64,000 bases of DNA, from assembly GCA_021815805.1 (NCBI GenBank), contig JAKAZQ010000009.1, positions 16,850 through 80,849 on the forward strand, given 5' to 3'. Below the pieces are notes generated by a model that searched no databases, had not been told where the DNA came from, and saw only the letters and a list, made by a program, of their open reading frames with translations. This DNA comes from Pseudomonadota bacterium (GTDB lineage Bacteria; Pseudomonadota; Gammaproteobacteria; Burkholderiales; Burkholderiaceae_C). How positions within the stretch are numbered: position 1 is the first letter of the stretch; every line of letters starts with the position of its first letter. This document shows positions 25,633 to 33,992 of the stretch, piece after piece. The position numbers and the translations under genes were made by a program.

Positions 25633-25648
25633 TGGCATCGCATTTGCA
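25633..25648 (+). promoter_or_regulatory. Sigma-54 promoter of hoxM and the maturation genes
   Basis: TGGCATCGCATTTGCA fits the -24/-12 consensus with correct spacing. It ends 82 bases before the hoxM GTG start and faces away from the hoxKGZ promoter. It could drive the long plus-strand run of maturation and regulatory genes from hoxM on. Confidence 0.88.
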
Positions 25649-25730
25649 AGATGCCTGGCCAGAAGCGCGCTTCGCGGGCCCGGCGATCCGGTCCGGCGCG
25701 AAGACGACGCCGCTGCGAGGAGACGACGAC

Positions 25731-26432
25731 GTGGATCACGATGCACCCCGCGTGCTGGTGCTGGGCATCGGCAACGTGCTTTGGGCCGACGAGGGCTTCG
25801 GCGTGCGCGCCGTGCAGAGCCTGCAGCGCAGCCATGCGTTCGACGCCAACGTATGCCTGATGGACGGCGGCACCCAGGGCCTGTACCTGCTGCACCACGT
25901 GCGCGCCGCCGACGTGCTGCTGGTGTTCGACGCCGTCGACTACGGCCTGCCGCCGGCCACGCTGCACTGCGTGTACGGCGACGACGTGCCGCGCTTCATG
26001 GGCGCGCGCAAGGTCAGCCTGCACCAGACCGGATTCCAGGAGGTGCTGCTGACCGCCGAACTGCTCGGCGGCATGCCCCGCGAGCTGGCGCTGGTGGGCG
26101 TGCAGCCGCAGACCCTGGACGATTTCGGCGGCAGCCTCAGCCCCGGCGTGAAGGCGCAGTTGCAGCCGGCGCTGGCGGCCGGACTGCAATGGCTGGCCGG
26201 GCTCGGCGTGCGCGGGCGCGAGCGCGCGGCGCCCGCGCCGGAACACGAGGTGCTGACCGCGCAGGCGCTCGACCTCGCCGCCTACGAGACGGGGCGCCCG
26301 GACGCCGCCGCCGCGGCGCGCCACGGTGATCCGCGCGTGCTCGCCGACCCGCAACTGCGCTTCGACCCCAAGCCCCCGTCCGACGCCTGGCCGCGCATCA
26401 GCGTCGACATCGACTCGCGACGCCCCATCTGA
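25731..26432 (+). CDS. hoxM: Hydrogenase maturation endopeptidase
   Basis: The protein of about 233 residues matches HoxM/HyaD/HupD: VLGIGNVLWADEGFGVRAVQ at the N-terminus includes the nickel-binding glutamate, the CLMDGGTQGLYLL and FDAVDYG segments contain the aspartate ligand, and KVSLHQTGFQEVLL contains the histidine. It removes the C-terminal peptide of HoxG once nickel is in place. I choose the GTG at 25731, preceded by GAGGAGA; an in-frame ATG start further upstream would add unrelated sequence across the promoter. A C-terminal extension of about 70 residues, charged and proline-rich, exceeds the usual family length. Confidence 0.92.
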   Translation: MDHDAPRVLVLGIGNVLWADEGFGVRAVQSLQRSHAFDANVCLMDGGTQGLYLLHHVRAADVLLVFDAVDYGLPPATLHCVYGDDVPRFMGARKVSLHQTGFQEVLLTAELLGGMPRELALVGVQPQTLDDFGGSLSPGVKAQLQPALAAGLQWLAGLGVRGRERAAPAPEHEVLTAQALDLAAYETGRPDAAAAARHGDPRVLADPQLRFDPKPPSDAWPRISVDIDSRRPI

Positions 26433-26434
26433 CC

Positions 26435-26752
26435 ATGTGCATCGGACGCCCCCTGCGCATCCTCGAGATGCACGACCTCAGCGCGCTGTGCGAGGACCCC
26501 GGCGGCGCGCGCGAGAGCCTCGACATGAGCCTGCTCGGCGCGCAGGCGCCCGGCACCTGGGTGCTGGCCTTCCTCGGCCATGCGCGCGCCGTGCTCGACG
26601 CCGCGGAGGCGCAGCGCGTGCACGCGGCGCTGCAGGCGCTGGGCGCGGTGATGCGCGGCGAATCCCCCGACATCGACGAGTGCTTCGCCGATCTGGCGGG
26701 ACGCGAGCCGCAACTGCCCGAGCACCTGCGCCGCCCCGCCAAGCCGAACTGA
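26435..26752 (+). CDS. hoxL: HypC-like hydrogenase chaperone HoxL/HupF
   Basis: The 105-residue product begins MCIGRPLRIL, the essential cysteine at position 2 of the HypC/HupF family. The cysteine is exposed after removal of methionine and binds the Fe(CN)2CO unit or the large-subunit precursor. It differs from the true HypC at 38842-39123, being longer and located among the hox-specific assembly genes; HoxL in Ralstonia is dedicated to the membrane hydrogenase. It begins two bases after the hoxM stop. Confidence 0.92.
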   Translation: MCIGRPLRILEMHDLSALCEDPGGARESLDMSLLGAQAPGTWVLAFLGHARAVLDAAEAQRVHAALQALGAVMRGESPDIDECFADLAGREPQLPEHLRRPAKPN

Positions 26753-26766
26753 AAGGAGTCCGCTGC

Positions 26767-27177
26767 ATGTCCATCGCCCTGATCGAACGCCTCAGCGAGC
26801 AGCTGGGCTACCCGCGCGTCCATGCGCACAACCTCGACGCCGTGCTCGACCACCCGGCGGACACGGTGCTGTTCTTCCCCGGCGATCCGGCACGCTTCCC
26901 GGAGGCCGCCGACGTCGCGGTGGTGCTGCCCGAACTGGTGCGCCACTTCGACGGCCGGCTGCGCGCCGGGGTGGTGCAGCGCGACGACGAGCGCGCGCTG
27001 CAGGAACTGTACGGTTTCGAGATCTGGCCGACCCTGGTGTTCCTGCGCCGCGCGCAGTACCTGGGGGCGATCAGCCGCATCCGCGACTGGACCGACTACC
27101 TGCAGCGCATCCAGGGCTTTCTCGACACCGGCCCGGTGCGCGCGCCGAGCCCGCGCATTGCCATTCACCCTGCCTGA
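26767..27177 (+). CDS. hoxO: Hydrogenase small-subunit chaperone HoxO/HupG (HyaE-like)
   Basis: The 136-residue protein has a thioredoxin-like fold pattern (VLFFPGDPARFPEAADVAVVLPE, then ALQELYGFEIWPTLVFLRRAQYLG) but no CxxC active site, as in HyaE/HupG/HoxO. These proteins bind the small-subunit precursor and its Tat signal to delay export until assembly is complete. AAAGGAG precedes the ATG. It lies between hoxL and hoxQ, the Ralstonia order. Confidence 0.9.
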   Translation: MSIALIERLSEQLGYPRVHAHNLDAVLDHPADTVLFFPGDPARFPEAADVAVVLPELVRHFDGRLRAGVVQRDDERALQELYGFEIWPTLVFLRRAQYLGAISRIRDWTDYLQRIQGFLDTGPVRAPSPRIAIHPA

Positions 27178-27187
27178 GGCCCTCGCC

Positions 27188-28048
27188 ATGCCCAAACCCA
27201 TTGCCATCCCGGTGGTCGCCGCCGGCCCCGGAAGCCAGCCCGTCGACGACGACACCCTGGACTACATGGCCCTGCCCACGGAGATGTTCACGCACGGCTC
27301 GATCGATCTGCCCGAGCCGCAGGCGCTGCGCCGCCAGCAGCGCGTGCGCGACCTGCTCGAGGACATGCTGGCGACGACCGCGGCCTACGTGCCGCGGCGC
27401 GACGAGCCCGTCGTGCACGACCTGTCGCGCCTCGACGCCGACGACCTCGACTGCATCAACCAGATCCTCGGCGAAGGCGAGGTCAGCGTCAGCATCGATC
27501 TGCCGGATTGCACCATCCGCGCCCAGGAATCGGTGCTCACCGGCATCTGGCGGGTGCGTCGCCTCGACGCCGCGCAGGCCCTGCTCGAAGACCACATCGA
27601 GGTCGCCGACGTGCCGCATTGCGTGCGTGCACTGGGCTTCGCCAACGCCGCGCCCGAAGGCCTGCGTCCCGGCCCGCCGATTCCCGGCGTGCAGAACGCG
27701 CCGGCGCTGCTCAGCGAGATCGCCGACAGGATGGCCTCGTACACCGCGCACAGCCCCGCGCACGTGATCAACCTGTCGCTGCTGCCGCTGAGCCCGCAGG
27801 ATCTGGCGTGGCTCGGCGCCGAACTCGGCGTCGGCCCGGCGACCATCCTGTCGCGCGGCTACGGCAATTGCCGCATCGGCGCCACGCGCATGGCCAACGT
27901 ATGGTGGATCAAGTATTTCAACTCGCAGGACGCGCTGATCCTCAACACCATCGAGGTCGTCGACGTGCCCGAGGTGGCGCTGGCGGCGGCCGAGGATTTC
28001 GCCGACACCGCGACGCGCCTGCGGGAAATCCTCGAGCTGTTCCAATGA
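27188..28048 (+). CDS. hoxQ: Hydrogenase assembly protein HoxQ/HupH (HyaF-like)
   Basis: The 286-residue product matches HoxQ/HupH: the LDCINQILGEGEVSVSI segment near residue 80, the central LLSEIADRMASY and the C-terminal LSRGYGNCRIGATRMANVWWIKYFN. HoxQ works with HoxO on the small-subunit precursor in Ralstonia. It overlaps hoxR by four bases at its stop. Confidence 0.92.
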   Translation: MPKPIAIPVVAAGPGSQPVDDDTLDYMALPTEMFTHGSIDLPEPQALRRQQRVRDLLEDMLATTAAYVPRRDEPVVHDLSRLDADDLDCINQILGEGEVSVSIDLPDCTIRAQESVLTGIWRVRRLDAAQALLEDHIEVADVPHCVRALGFANAAPEGLRPGPPIPGVQNAPALLSEIADRMASYTAHSPAHVINLSLLPLSPQDLAWLGAELGVGPATILSRGYGNCRIGATRMANVWWIKYFNSQDALILNTIEVVDVPEVALAAAEDFADTATRLREILELFQ

Positions 28049-28266
28049 ACACCTTCGAAGGCTCGTACATGGGCGACGCGTCGCGCCTGCGCGACGACGC
28101 GCGCCTGGAGTGCCGCATCTGCTGGTACGTGTACGACCCGCGGCAGGGCGACGACGTCTGGCAGGTCGCGCCGGGCACGCCGTTCAGCCGCCTGCCGCAG
28201 CACTGGCGCTGCCCGCGCTGCGACGCCGAGGCGTGGCAGTTCATGGTGGTCGGGGACGACGCGTGA
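28045..28266 (+). CDS. hoxR: Rubredoxin HoxR/HupI
   Basis: The 73-residue protein holds the two CxxC knuckles of rubredoxin (CRICWYVYDP near residues 23-32 and CPRCDAE near 57-63), which bind one iron. In hydrogenase operons HoxR/HupI helps assemble or protect the small-subunit clusters under oxygen; that is family knowledge. It is translationally coupled to both neighbours, overlapping hoxQ by four and hoxT by four bases. Confidence 0.93.
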   Translation: MNTFEGSYMGDASRLRDDARLECRICWYVYDPRQGDDVWQVAPGTPFSRLPQHWRCPRCDAEAWQFMVVGDDA

Positions 28267-28730
28267 ATCCGCCGCCCGACGAGCATCTGGCCGCGCTGGC
28301 ACGAGGTGTCGAGCAGGCCTACGCGCGCGTGCACCGCGAACACATGCTCGGCCTGCCGGTGGTGCAGCCGGGCCTGCGCGTGCAGATGCTCGGGCTGCGG
28401 CGCTGGGACGAACTGGCGCTGGGGGTCCTGGTGACGCCGTGGTGCATGAACCTGCTGGCGCTGGAACTGCCCGGCGGACGCAGCCTGCCGCGCCAGCCGG
28501 TCGGCTCGCCGCAGATCCTGCGCCTGCCCAGCGGCAGCTACCGGCTGCTGGCCGCGCACACGCAGGGGCTCGGCCACCACCTCAGCGGCTCGCTGTTCTC
28601 GCCCATGCACGAATTCGCCAGCCACGAACTGGCGGTGCAGGCCGCGCAGGCCGCGCTCGAGATGGTGTTCACGCCGCCGCCGCCGGCGCCCGACCGCGCG
28701 CGCCGCGGCTTTCTGTTCGGCGCCACCTGA
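28263..28730 (+). CDS. hoxT: Hydrogenase assembly chaperone HoxT/HupJ (HybE family)
   Basis: The 155-residue product has the HybE/HupJ core: REHMLGLPVVQPGLRVQMLG, LGVLVTPWCMNLLALELPG near residues 58-76, and SLFSPMHEFASHELAVQAA near 110-128. The start is a GTG at 28263 inside the hoxR stop (GTGA overlap), with no better in-frame ATG. HupJ supports small-subunit maturation in oxygen. The C-terminal proline/arginine-rich tail is ordinary for the family. Confidence 0.88.
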   Translation: MNPPPDEHLAALARGVEQAYARVHREHMLGLPVVQPGLRVQMLGLRRWDELALGVLVTPWCMNLLALELPGGRSLPRQPVGSPQILRLPSGSYRLLAAHTQGLGHHLSGSLFSPMHEFASHELAVQAAQAALEMVFTPPPPAPDRARRGFLFGAT

Positions 28731-28737
28731 GCCGGCG

Positions 28738-29838
28738 ATGACTTCCGAGCAGGCCCCGTTGCAGGTGCATGTCGGACCGCCCACGCCGGGCGGACGCGAG
28801 GTGCGGCTGGTCAACCGCCGCCCGCTGCAGGCCATGCGCCTGGCCGAGGGGCGCAGCGCGACCGAGGCTTTGCGCCTGCTGCCGCTGGTGTTCGGCGTGT
28901 GCGCCCACGCCCACCGCGCCGCCGCGGCCGACGCGCTCGGCCACGCGCTGGGTGCCGACGCGCCGGCGCGCGACACGCTGCACCGCCAGGCGCGCCTGGA
29001 AAGCCTGCGCGAGCACCTGCTGCACATCCACCGCGACTGGCCGCTCGCGCTGGACCTCGCGCCGGCGGACGACGAGCCGGCGCAGGCGCTGCGCCTGGTG
29101 CAGTCAGCGGGCCACAGCGCCGGGCTGCGCGCGCTGCTCGACTGGATCACCCGGCACACCCTCGGCATGCCGCCCCGGCGCTGGCTGGAAATGGACCACG
29201 TCGACGACCTGCGCCGCTGGGCGCTGCGCTTCGACGGCGCCGCGCCGCGCCTGCTGCGTGACCTGCTCGAGCGGACGCCGACGCCTTGCCTGGCGCCGCT
29301 GGACGCGCTCGAGGACCTGCCGCCCGACGTCCCCGGGGCGCGCCTGGCCGCGCCCGACGCGATGGACTTCGCGCACCGGCCGCAGCTGGCGGGCGCCTGC
29401 CTCGAGACCGGCCCCGCGGCGCGCCGGCGGCGGCACGCGCTGCTCGGCGCCTGCGCCGGGCACGGCCTGCTGGGGCGCTTCGCCGCACGCCTGCTCGACG
29501 TCGCGCACACGGCGCTCGAGCTGCAGCGCGACGAGGTCGTCGCACCCCGCGCCGAGGCCCCCGGGCTGGGCTGGGTCGACTGTGCACGGGGGCGCCTGCT
29601 GCACCACGCCGAGACCGATGCGCAGGGGCGTGTGCTGCGCTATCGCATCGTCGCGCCGACCGAATGGAACACCCACCCGCGCGGACTGTGCGCGCGCCTG
29701 CTCGGACGCATCGGCGCCGGCGCGTCGCCCGCAGTGCACATCGAGGCTCGCATGGTTATGCTGGCGGTGGATCCCTGCGTTGCCGCAAGCGTGCACCTGG
29801 AGCACGCCGGCGCCGCGCTGGAGCCCGGTCATGCATGA
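28738..29838 (+). CDS. hoxV: Hydrogenase assembly scaffold HoxV/HupK
   Basis: The 366-residue protein resembles a degenerate large subunit. It keeps a C-terminal segment close to the L2 motif, VDPCVAASVHLEH (Cys and His but not the second Cys), and a RYRIVAPTEWNTHPRG stretch like that of large subunits, while the N-terminal L1 motif survives as VFGVCAHAH. HoxV/HupK is thought to carry the Fe(CN)2CO unit toward the HoxG precursor. It overlaps hypA by eight bases. Confidence 0.9.
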   Translation: MTSEQAPLQVHVGPPTPGGREVRLVNRRPLQAMRLAEGRSATEALRLLPLVFGVCAHAHRAAAADALGHALGADAPARDTLHRQARLESLREHLLHIHRDWPLALDLAPADDEPAQALRLVQSAGHSAGLRALLDWITRHTLGMPPRRWLEMDHVDDLRRWALRFDGAAPRLLRDLLERTPTPCLAPLDALEDLPPDVPGARLAAPDAMDFAHRPQLAGACLETGPAARRRRHALLGACAGHGLLGRFAARLLDVAHTALELQRDEVVAPRAEAPGLGWVDCARGRLLHHAETDAQGRVLRYRIVAPTEWNTHPRGLCARLLGRIGAGASPAVHIEARMVMLAVDPCVAASVHLEHAGAALEPGHA

Positions 29839-30172
29839 AATGTCCCTGTGCGAAAGCATTGTGCAGATCCTCGAGGAACAGGCCCGCGAGCAGCAGTTCG
29901 CGCGGGTGCGCCGCGTGGTGCTCGAGATCGGCGCGCTGTCCGCGGTGGACACCCGGGCGCTGCGTTTCTGCTTCGACGCCGTGACCGAGCGTACGCTGGC
30001 TGCAGGCGCCGCGCTGGACATCCACGAGCTGCCCGGGCTGGCCTGGTGCCTGCCGTGCGGCGCGCAAGTGGAGGTGGCGCAACGCCACGATGCATGCCCG
30101 CGCTGCGGCGGCCACCAGACGGTGGTGCAAGGCGGCGAGGACATGCGCATCAAGGAACTGGAGGTCGACTGA
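29831..30172 (+). CDS. hypA: Nickel insertion protein HypA
   Basis: The 113-residue protein starts [11 protein letters not shown], with the nickel-binding histidine at position 2, and has a zinc site of two CxxC pairs (CLPCGAQ near residue 73 and CPRCGG near 90). HypA passes nickel to the large subunit with HypB and is the usual partner of the next gene. It overlaps hoxV by eight bases and ends one base before hypB. Confidence 0.95.
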   Translation: MHEMSLCESIVQILEEQAREQQFARVRRVVLEIGALSAVDTRALRFCFDAVTERTLAAGAALDIHELPGLAWCLPCGAQVEVAQRHDACPRCGGHQTVVQGGEDMRIKELEVD

Positions 30173-30173
30173 C

Positions 30174-31151
30174 ATGTGTACCGTATGCGGATGTTCCACG
30201 GGCGAGGCCCGGCTCGACGGGCGCGCGGTGCGGCGCGACGACGACGGCTGCGGCCACACCCACGGGCACGGGCACGGCCATGCCCACGGCCACGGCCACG
30301 GCCACGACCACGACCACGACCACGACCATGACCATGACCATGACCATGACCATGGGCATGCGCATGGTCACGATCACGGACATCCTGCGCACGCGCACGC
30401 CGCGGCCGAGCACGGCGCGCTGCACGCGCACGCGGCGGGGATGAGCCCGTCGCGCATGGTCGAGATCGAACGCAGCATCCTCGGCAAGAACGACGCCTAC
30501 GCGCGCGACAACCGCGGGCTGTTCCAGCGCCTCGGCGTGCTGGCGCTGAACCTGGTGTCGAGCCCCGGTTCGGGCAAGACCACGCTGCTCGCGCGCACGC
30601 TGACGGAGCTGCGCGGCGAACTCGACTTCGCCGTCATCGAGGGCGACCAGGAGACCTCGCTGGACGCCCAGCGCATCCGCGCCACCGGCGCGCCCAGCGT
30701 GCAGATCAACACCGGCAAGGGCTGCCATCTGGACGCCCACATGGTCGGCCACGCGGCGGCGCAGCTGGAGCTGCGCGCCGGCTCGGTGCTGTTCATCGAG
30801 AACGTCGGGAACCTGGTGTGCCCGGCCGCCTTCGACCTCGGCGAGGCGCACAAGGTGGCGATCCTGTCGGTCACCGAGGGCGAGGACAAGCCGCTGAAGT
30901 ACCCGGACATGTTCCATGCCGCCAGCCTGATGCTGATCCACAAGATCGATCTGCTGCCGCATGTCGACTTCGACCTGCAGCGCTGCATCGACGCCGCGCT
31001 GCGCGTCAACCCCGGACTGCAGATCCTGCAGTTGTCGTCGCGCAGCGGCGAAGGCCTGGCGCAGTGGTACGACTGGCTGCGCCTGCAGCGCGCGGCGCGC
31101 CAGCTCGGGCGCGCGCCGTCGCCCGCCGCGCTCGCCGCCAGCCGGGCCTGA
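30174..31151 (+). CDS. hypB: Nickel-binding GTPase HypB with long histidine-rich segment
   Basis: The 325-residue protein begins [11 protein letters not shown], with the high-affinity nickel motif CxxCGC. Residues about 27-75 form a His-Gly/His-Asp/His-Ala repeat storing many nickel ions. The SIMIBI GTPase domain follows with Walker [11 protein letters not shown] near residue 128, the GDQETSLDA switch, and the metal site KGCHLD. It hydrolyses GTP to drive nickel transfer. Its His-rich segment is encoded by in-frame hexamer repeats at 30303-30353. It is followed eight bases later by hoxA. Confidence 0.95.
   Translation: MCTVCGCSTGEARLDGRAVRRDDDGCGHTHGHGHGHAHGHGHGHDHDHDHDHDHDHDHDHGHAHGHDHGHPAHAHAAAEHGALHAHAAGMSPSRMVEIERSILGKNDAYARDNRGLFQRLGVLALNLVSSPGSGKTTLLARTLTELRGELDFAVIEGDQETSLDAQRIRATGAPSVQINTGKGCHLDAHMVGHAAAQLELRAGSVLFIENVGNLVCPAAFDLGEAHKVAILSVTEGEDKPLKYPDMFHAASLMLIHKIDLLPHVDFDLQRCIDAALRVNPGLQILQLSSRSGEGLAQWYDWLRLQRAARQLGRAPSPAALAASRA
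30303..30353 (+). repeat. In-frame hexamer repeats CACGAC/CATGAC encoding His-Asp
   Basis: A run of eight or more six-base units, first CACGAC then CATGAC, codes for alternating His-Asp in HypB. Because the unit is a multiple of three, slippage would change the number of nickel-binding residues without breaking the frame. The switch from CAC to CAT units suggests two separate expansions. Confidence 0.9.
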
Positions 31152-31159
31152 AGCGCGCC

Positions 31160-32635
31160 ATGTCCACCAGACCATCGGTCCTCGTCGTCGACGACGAAAT
31201 CCGCTCGCTCGAGGCCATCGAGCGCGTGCTCGAGGAGGACTTCGACGTGCACCGCGCCGCCAGCGCGGCCGACGCGCAGGTCGTGCTGGAACGCGAGTGG
31301 GTGCAGGTCATCCTGTGCGACCAGCGCATGCCCGGCACCACCGGCGTCGAGTTCCTGGCGCAGGTGCGCCGGCAGTGGCCGGACGTGATCCGCATCATCC
31401 TGTCGGGCTACACCGACTCCGAGGACATCATCGAGGCGGTCAACGAGGCGGGCATCTACCAGTTCATCAGCAAGCCGTGGACGCCGTCGGATCTGCTGCT
31501 CAAGCTGCACAACGCGGTCGAGCTGTTCCGCCTGCAGCGCGAGAACGAGCAACTGTCGATCGAACTCAAGCTCAAGCCGGCGACGCTGACCGACAGCCTG
31601 CAGCACAAGCGGCGCATCCTGCAGCAGCGTTTCGACTGGGACAAGGGCATCGTGCGCGCCCCGGGCAGCCCGCTGGGCGCGGTATGCGACACGGTGCGCA
31701 CGGTGTCCGGCTACGACGTCAACGTGCTGGTGTGCGGCGAGTCGGGAACCGGCAAGGAGCTGTTCGCGCGCGCGCTGCACTACAACAGCCCGCGCAACGA
31801 CAAGCCCTTCGTCGCCGAGAACTGCGGCGCGCTGCCCGACGAACTGCTCGAGTCCGAACTGTTCGGCCACAAGCGCGGCGCCTTCACCGGCGCCGTCGAG
31901 GACCGCGTCGGGCTGTTCGAGCGTGCCGACGGCGGCACCATTTTCCTGGACGAGGTCGGCGACATCTCGCCGGCGTTCCAGGTCAAGCTGCTGCGCGTGC
32001 TGCAGGAAGGCGAGATCCGCCCGCTGGGCAGCAACACGCGGCGCTCGGTGAACGTGCGCGTGCTCGCCGCGACCCACCGCAACCTCAAGGAGGAAGTGCG
32101 CGCCGGGCGCTTCCGCCAGGATCTGTATTACCGCCTGGCGACCTTCAACATCGCCATCCCGGCGCTGCGCGAGCGCCGCGACGACATTCCGGTGCTGGCC
32201 GAGGCGCTGCTGCGCGACGCCATGCGCAGCCTGGGCAAGAGCGTGCGCGGATTCAGCGCCGAGGCGCTGAGCTGCCTGCAGGCCTACGACTGGCCGGGCA
32301 ACGTGCGCGAACTGCAGAACGAGGTGAAGCGCATGCTGGTGCTGACCAGCGGCGAGGAAATCGGCGCGGAATGGATTTCCCCGCACATCCTTCGGGGAAC
32401 CACCGAGGAGGCCGCCGACGCGCTCGACCTGCTGGCCGGGCTCGACGGTTCGCTGAAGGAGCGCATGGAGTCGCTCGAGGCCCGCATCGTCAAGGAGACC
32501 CTGATCCGTCACCGCTGGAACAAGACGCGTGCGGCGCAGGAGCTGGGCCTGTCGCGCGTCGGCCTGCGCAGCAAGCTCGAACGCTACGGCCTGGAAAAGA
32601 TCGAGCAGATCGCGGAGTGGGTCGGCCATGGTTGA
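31160..32635 (+). CDS. hoxA: NtrC-family response regulator HoxA
   Basis: The 491-residue regulator has a receiver domain with acceptor D54 in ILCDQRMPG, an AAA+ domain with Walker A GESGTGKE near residue 193 and the sigma-54 contact loop GAFTGA near 240, and a C-terminal Fis-type helix-turn-helix ending NKTRAAQELGLSRVGLRSKL. It is the expected activator of the two sigma-54 promoters at 25342 and 25633. In Ralstonia and Rhodobacter, HoxA/HupR is active unphosphorylated, so the kinase is inhibitory. It overlaps hoxJ by eight bases. Confidence 0.94.
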   Translation: MSTRPSVLVVDDEIRSLEAIERVLEEDFDVHRAASAADAQVVLEREWVQVILCDQRMPGTTGVEFLAQVRRQWPDVIRIILSGYTDSEDIIEAVNEAGIYQFISKPWTPSDLLLKLHNAVELFRLQRENEQLSIELKLKPATLTDSLQHKRRILQQRFDWDKGIVRAPGSPLGAVCDTVRTVSGYDVNVLVCGESGTGKELFARALHYNSPRNDKPFVAENCGALPDELLESELFGHKRGAFTGAVEDRVGLFERADGGTIFLDEVGDISPAFQVKLLRVLQEGEIRPLGSNTRRSVNVRVLAATHRNLKEEVRAGRFRQDLYYRLATFNIAIPALRERRDDIPVLAEALLRDAMRSLGKSVRGFSAEALSCLQAYDWPGNVRELQNEVKRMLVLTSGEEIGAEWISPHILRGTTEEAADALDLLAGLDGSLKERMESLEARIVKETLIRHRWNKTRAAQELGLSRVGLRSKLERYGLEKIEQIAEWVGHG

Positions 32636-33992
32636 CCTGCGCCATGTCCGGCTGCCCGACGCCGCGGCGCTGGGCGCCACCGGCCCGGTACCGGCCGGCC
32701 TGACGGAAGATGCCTGGATCGAGGTCATCCAGCGCATGGACGACATCTACGCCGATCTCGTGCGCTACCAGGTCGGGCTGGAGGAGAAGAACGCCGAGCT
32801 CGAGGAGGCGCAGCGCTTCATCGACAGCGTGCTGTCGTCGATGTCCGACGTGCTGGTGGTGGCCGACGTGCAGGGACGCATCCAGCGCGTCAACAAGGCG
32901 CTGATCGATCTGCTCGGGCGCAGCGAGCGGCAGCTCGTGGGCAGCGAGTTGTCGGCCCTGTTCGCGCCGTCCGAGACCGCCACCATCGCGCAGTTCCAGC
33001 AGCATGTGCGCGACGGCGGCATCCTCGACTGCGAGATCGAGCTGCTCGGCGCCGGCGGCGAGACGCTGCCGCTGGCGCTGAACTGCAGCCCGCGCCACGA
33101 CAGCGAGGGCATGCTGTCGGGCATGGTGATCACCGGGCGCCCGCTGGGTGAGCTGCGGCGCGCCTACCGCGCGCTGCAGGAGACGCATGAGCAGCTGAAG
33201 ACCACGCAGCAGCAACTGTTGCAATCCGAGAAGATGGCCTCGCTCGGGCGCCTCGTCGCCGGCGTGGCGCACGAGCTGAACAACCCGATCAGTTTCGTGT
33301 TCGGCAACATGCACACGTTGCAGCGCTACGGCGAGCGCCTGCGCGACTACCTGGCGCTGGTGCAGAGCGGCGCGGCGCCCGAGGCGCTGGAACAGGCGCG
33401 CCAGGCCAAGCGCATCGACCGCATACTCGACGACCTGGTGCCGCTGATCGCCGGTTCGCTGGAAGGCGCCGAGCGCGTCAGCGACATCGTGCAGAACCTG
33501 CGGCGCTTCGCCACGCCGCAGCGCCAGAAGCGCCGCGACATCGATCTGTGCCGGCTCGTCGAGTCGAGCCTGGCGTGGGTGAGCAAGGCGCTGCGCACGC
33601 AGGCGCAGATCGAACTCGACATGCCGTCCGAGCTGATCGTGCACAGCGGCGAGGGCCACGTGCAGCAGATCCTCATCAACCTGATCCAGAACGCCTTCGA
33701 CGCGATGGACGGCATGGACACGCCGCGGCTTCACATCGTCGTGCGCGCCGGCGCCGGCGTGGCGCGGGTGCAGGTGCGCGACCACGGGCCGGGCATTTCC
33801 GAGCCCAACCTGCTGCGCGTGTTCGATCCGTTCTTCACCACCAAGCCGGTGGGCAAGGGCACCGGACTCGGGCTGTACATCAGCTACGGGCTGGCGACCG
33901 AGCAATGCGCCGGCGCGCTGTCGGTGCGCAACCACCCGCAGGGCGGCGCCGAGTTCACGCTGGAGCTTCCGCTGGAGCACGCCGATGGCTGA
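32628..33992 (+). CDS. hoxJ: Sensor histidine kinase HoxJ
   Basis: The 454-residue protein is soluble, with a coiled-coil-prone N-terminus, a PAS domain at about residues 65-170 (SMSDVLVVADVQGRIQRVNKA), a phosphoacceptor H215 in GVAHELNNP and the N, G1 and G2 ATP-binding boxes (NLIQNAFDAMDG, VRDHGPGI, GKGTGLGLYIS). No transmembrane helix is seen. In the H2-sensing system it binds the regulatory hydrogenase HoxBC and controls HoxA. The ATP-binding boxes look intact, unlike the point-mutated kinase of R. eutropha H16. It overlaps hoxB by eight bases. Confidence 0.92.
   Translation: MVDLRHVRLPDAAALGATGPVPAGLTEDAWIEVIQRMDDIYADLVRYQVGLEEKNAELEEAQRFIDSVLSSMSDVLVVADVQGRIQRVNKALIDLLGRSERQLVGSELSALFAPSETATIAQFQQHVRDGGILDCEIELLGAGGETLPLALNCSPRHDSEGMLSGMVITGRPLGELRRAYRALQETHEQLKTTQQQLLQSEKMASLGRLVAGVAHELNNPISFVFGNMHTLQRYGERLRDYLALVQSGAAPEALEQARQAKRIDRILDDLVPLIAGSLEGAERVSDIVQNLRRFATPQRQKRRDIDLCRLVESSLAWVSKALRTQAQIELDMPSELIVHSGEGHVQQILINLIQNAFDAMDGMDTPRLHIVVRAGAGVARVQVRDHGPGISEPNLLRVFDPFFTTKPVGKGTGLGLYISYGLATEQCAGALSVRNHPQGGAEFTLELPLEHADG

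Larger units (their letters stand above)
25285..25730. other. Divergent control region of the hydrogenase cluster
   Basis: This 446-base stretch between hoxK and hoxM holds no gene. It contains two outward-facing sigma-54 promoters (25342-25357 and 25633-25648), an IHF-like site and about 275 bases between the promoters where the HoxA activator would be expected to bind. A perfect palindrome TTGCGCAA lies at 25385-25392. Confidence 0.8.

Noticed and set aside
25509..25730. An upstream start for hoxM giving about 70 extra residues
   Set aside because: The added sequence crosses the sigma-54 promoter and is unlike any protease N-terminus; the GTG at 25731 has the ribosome site and the family start.
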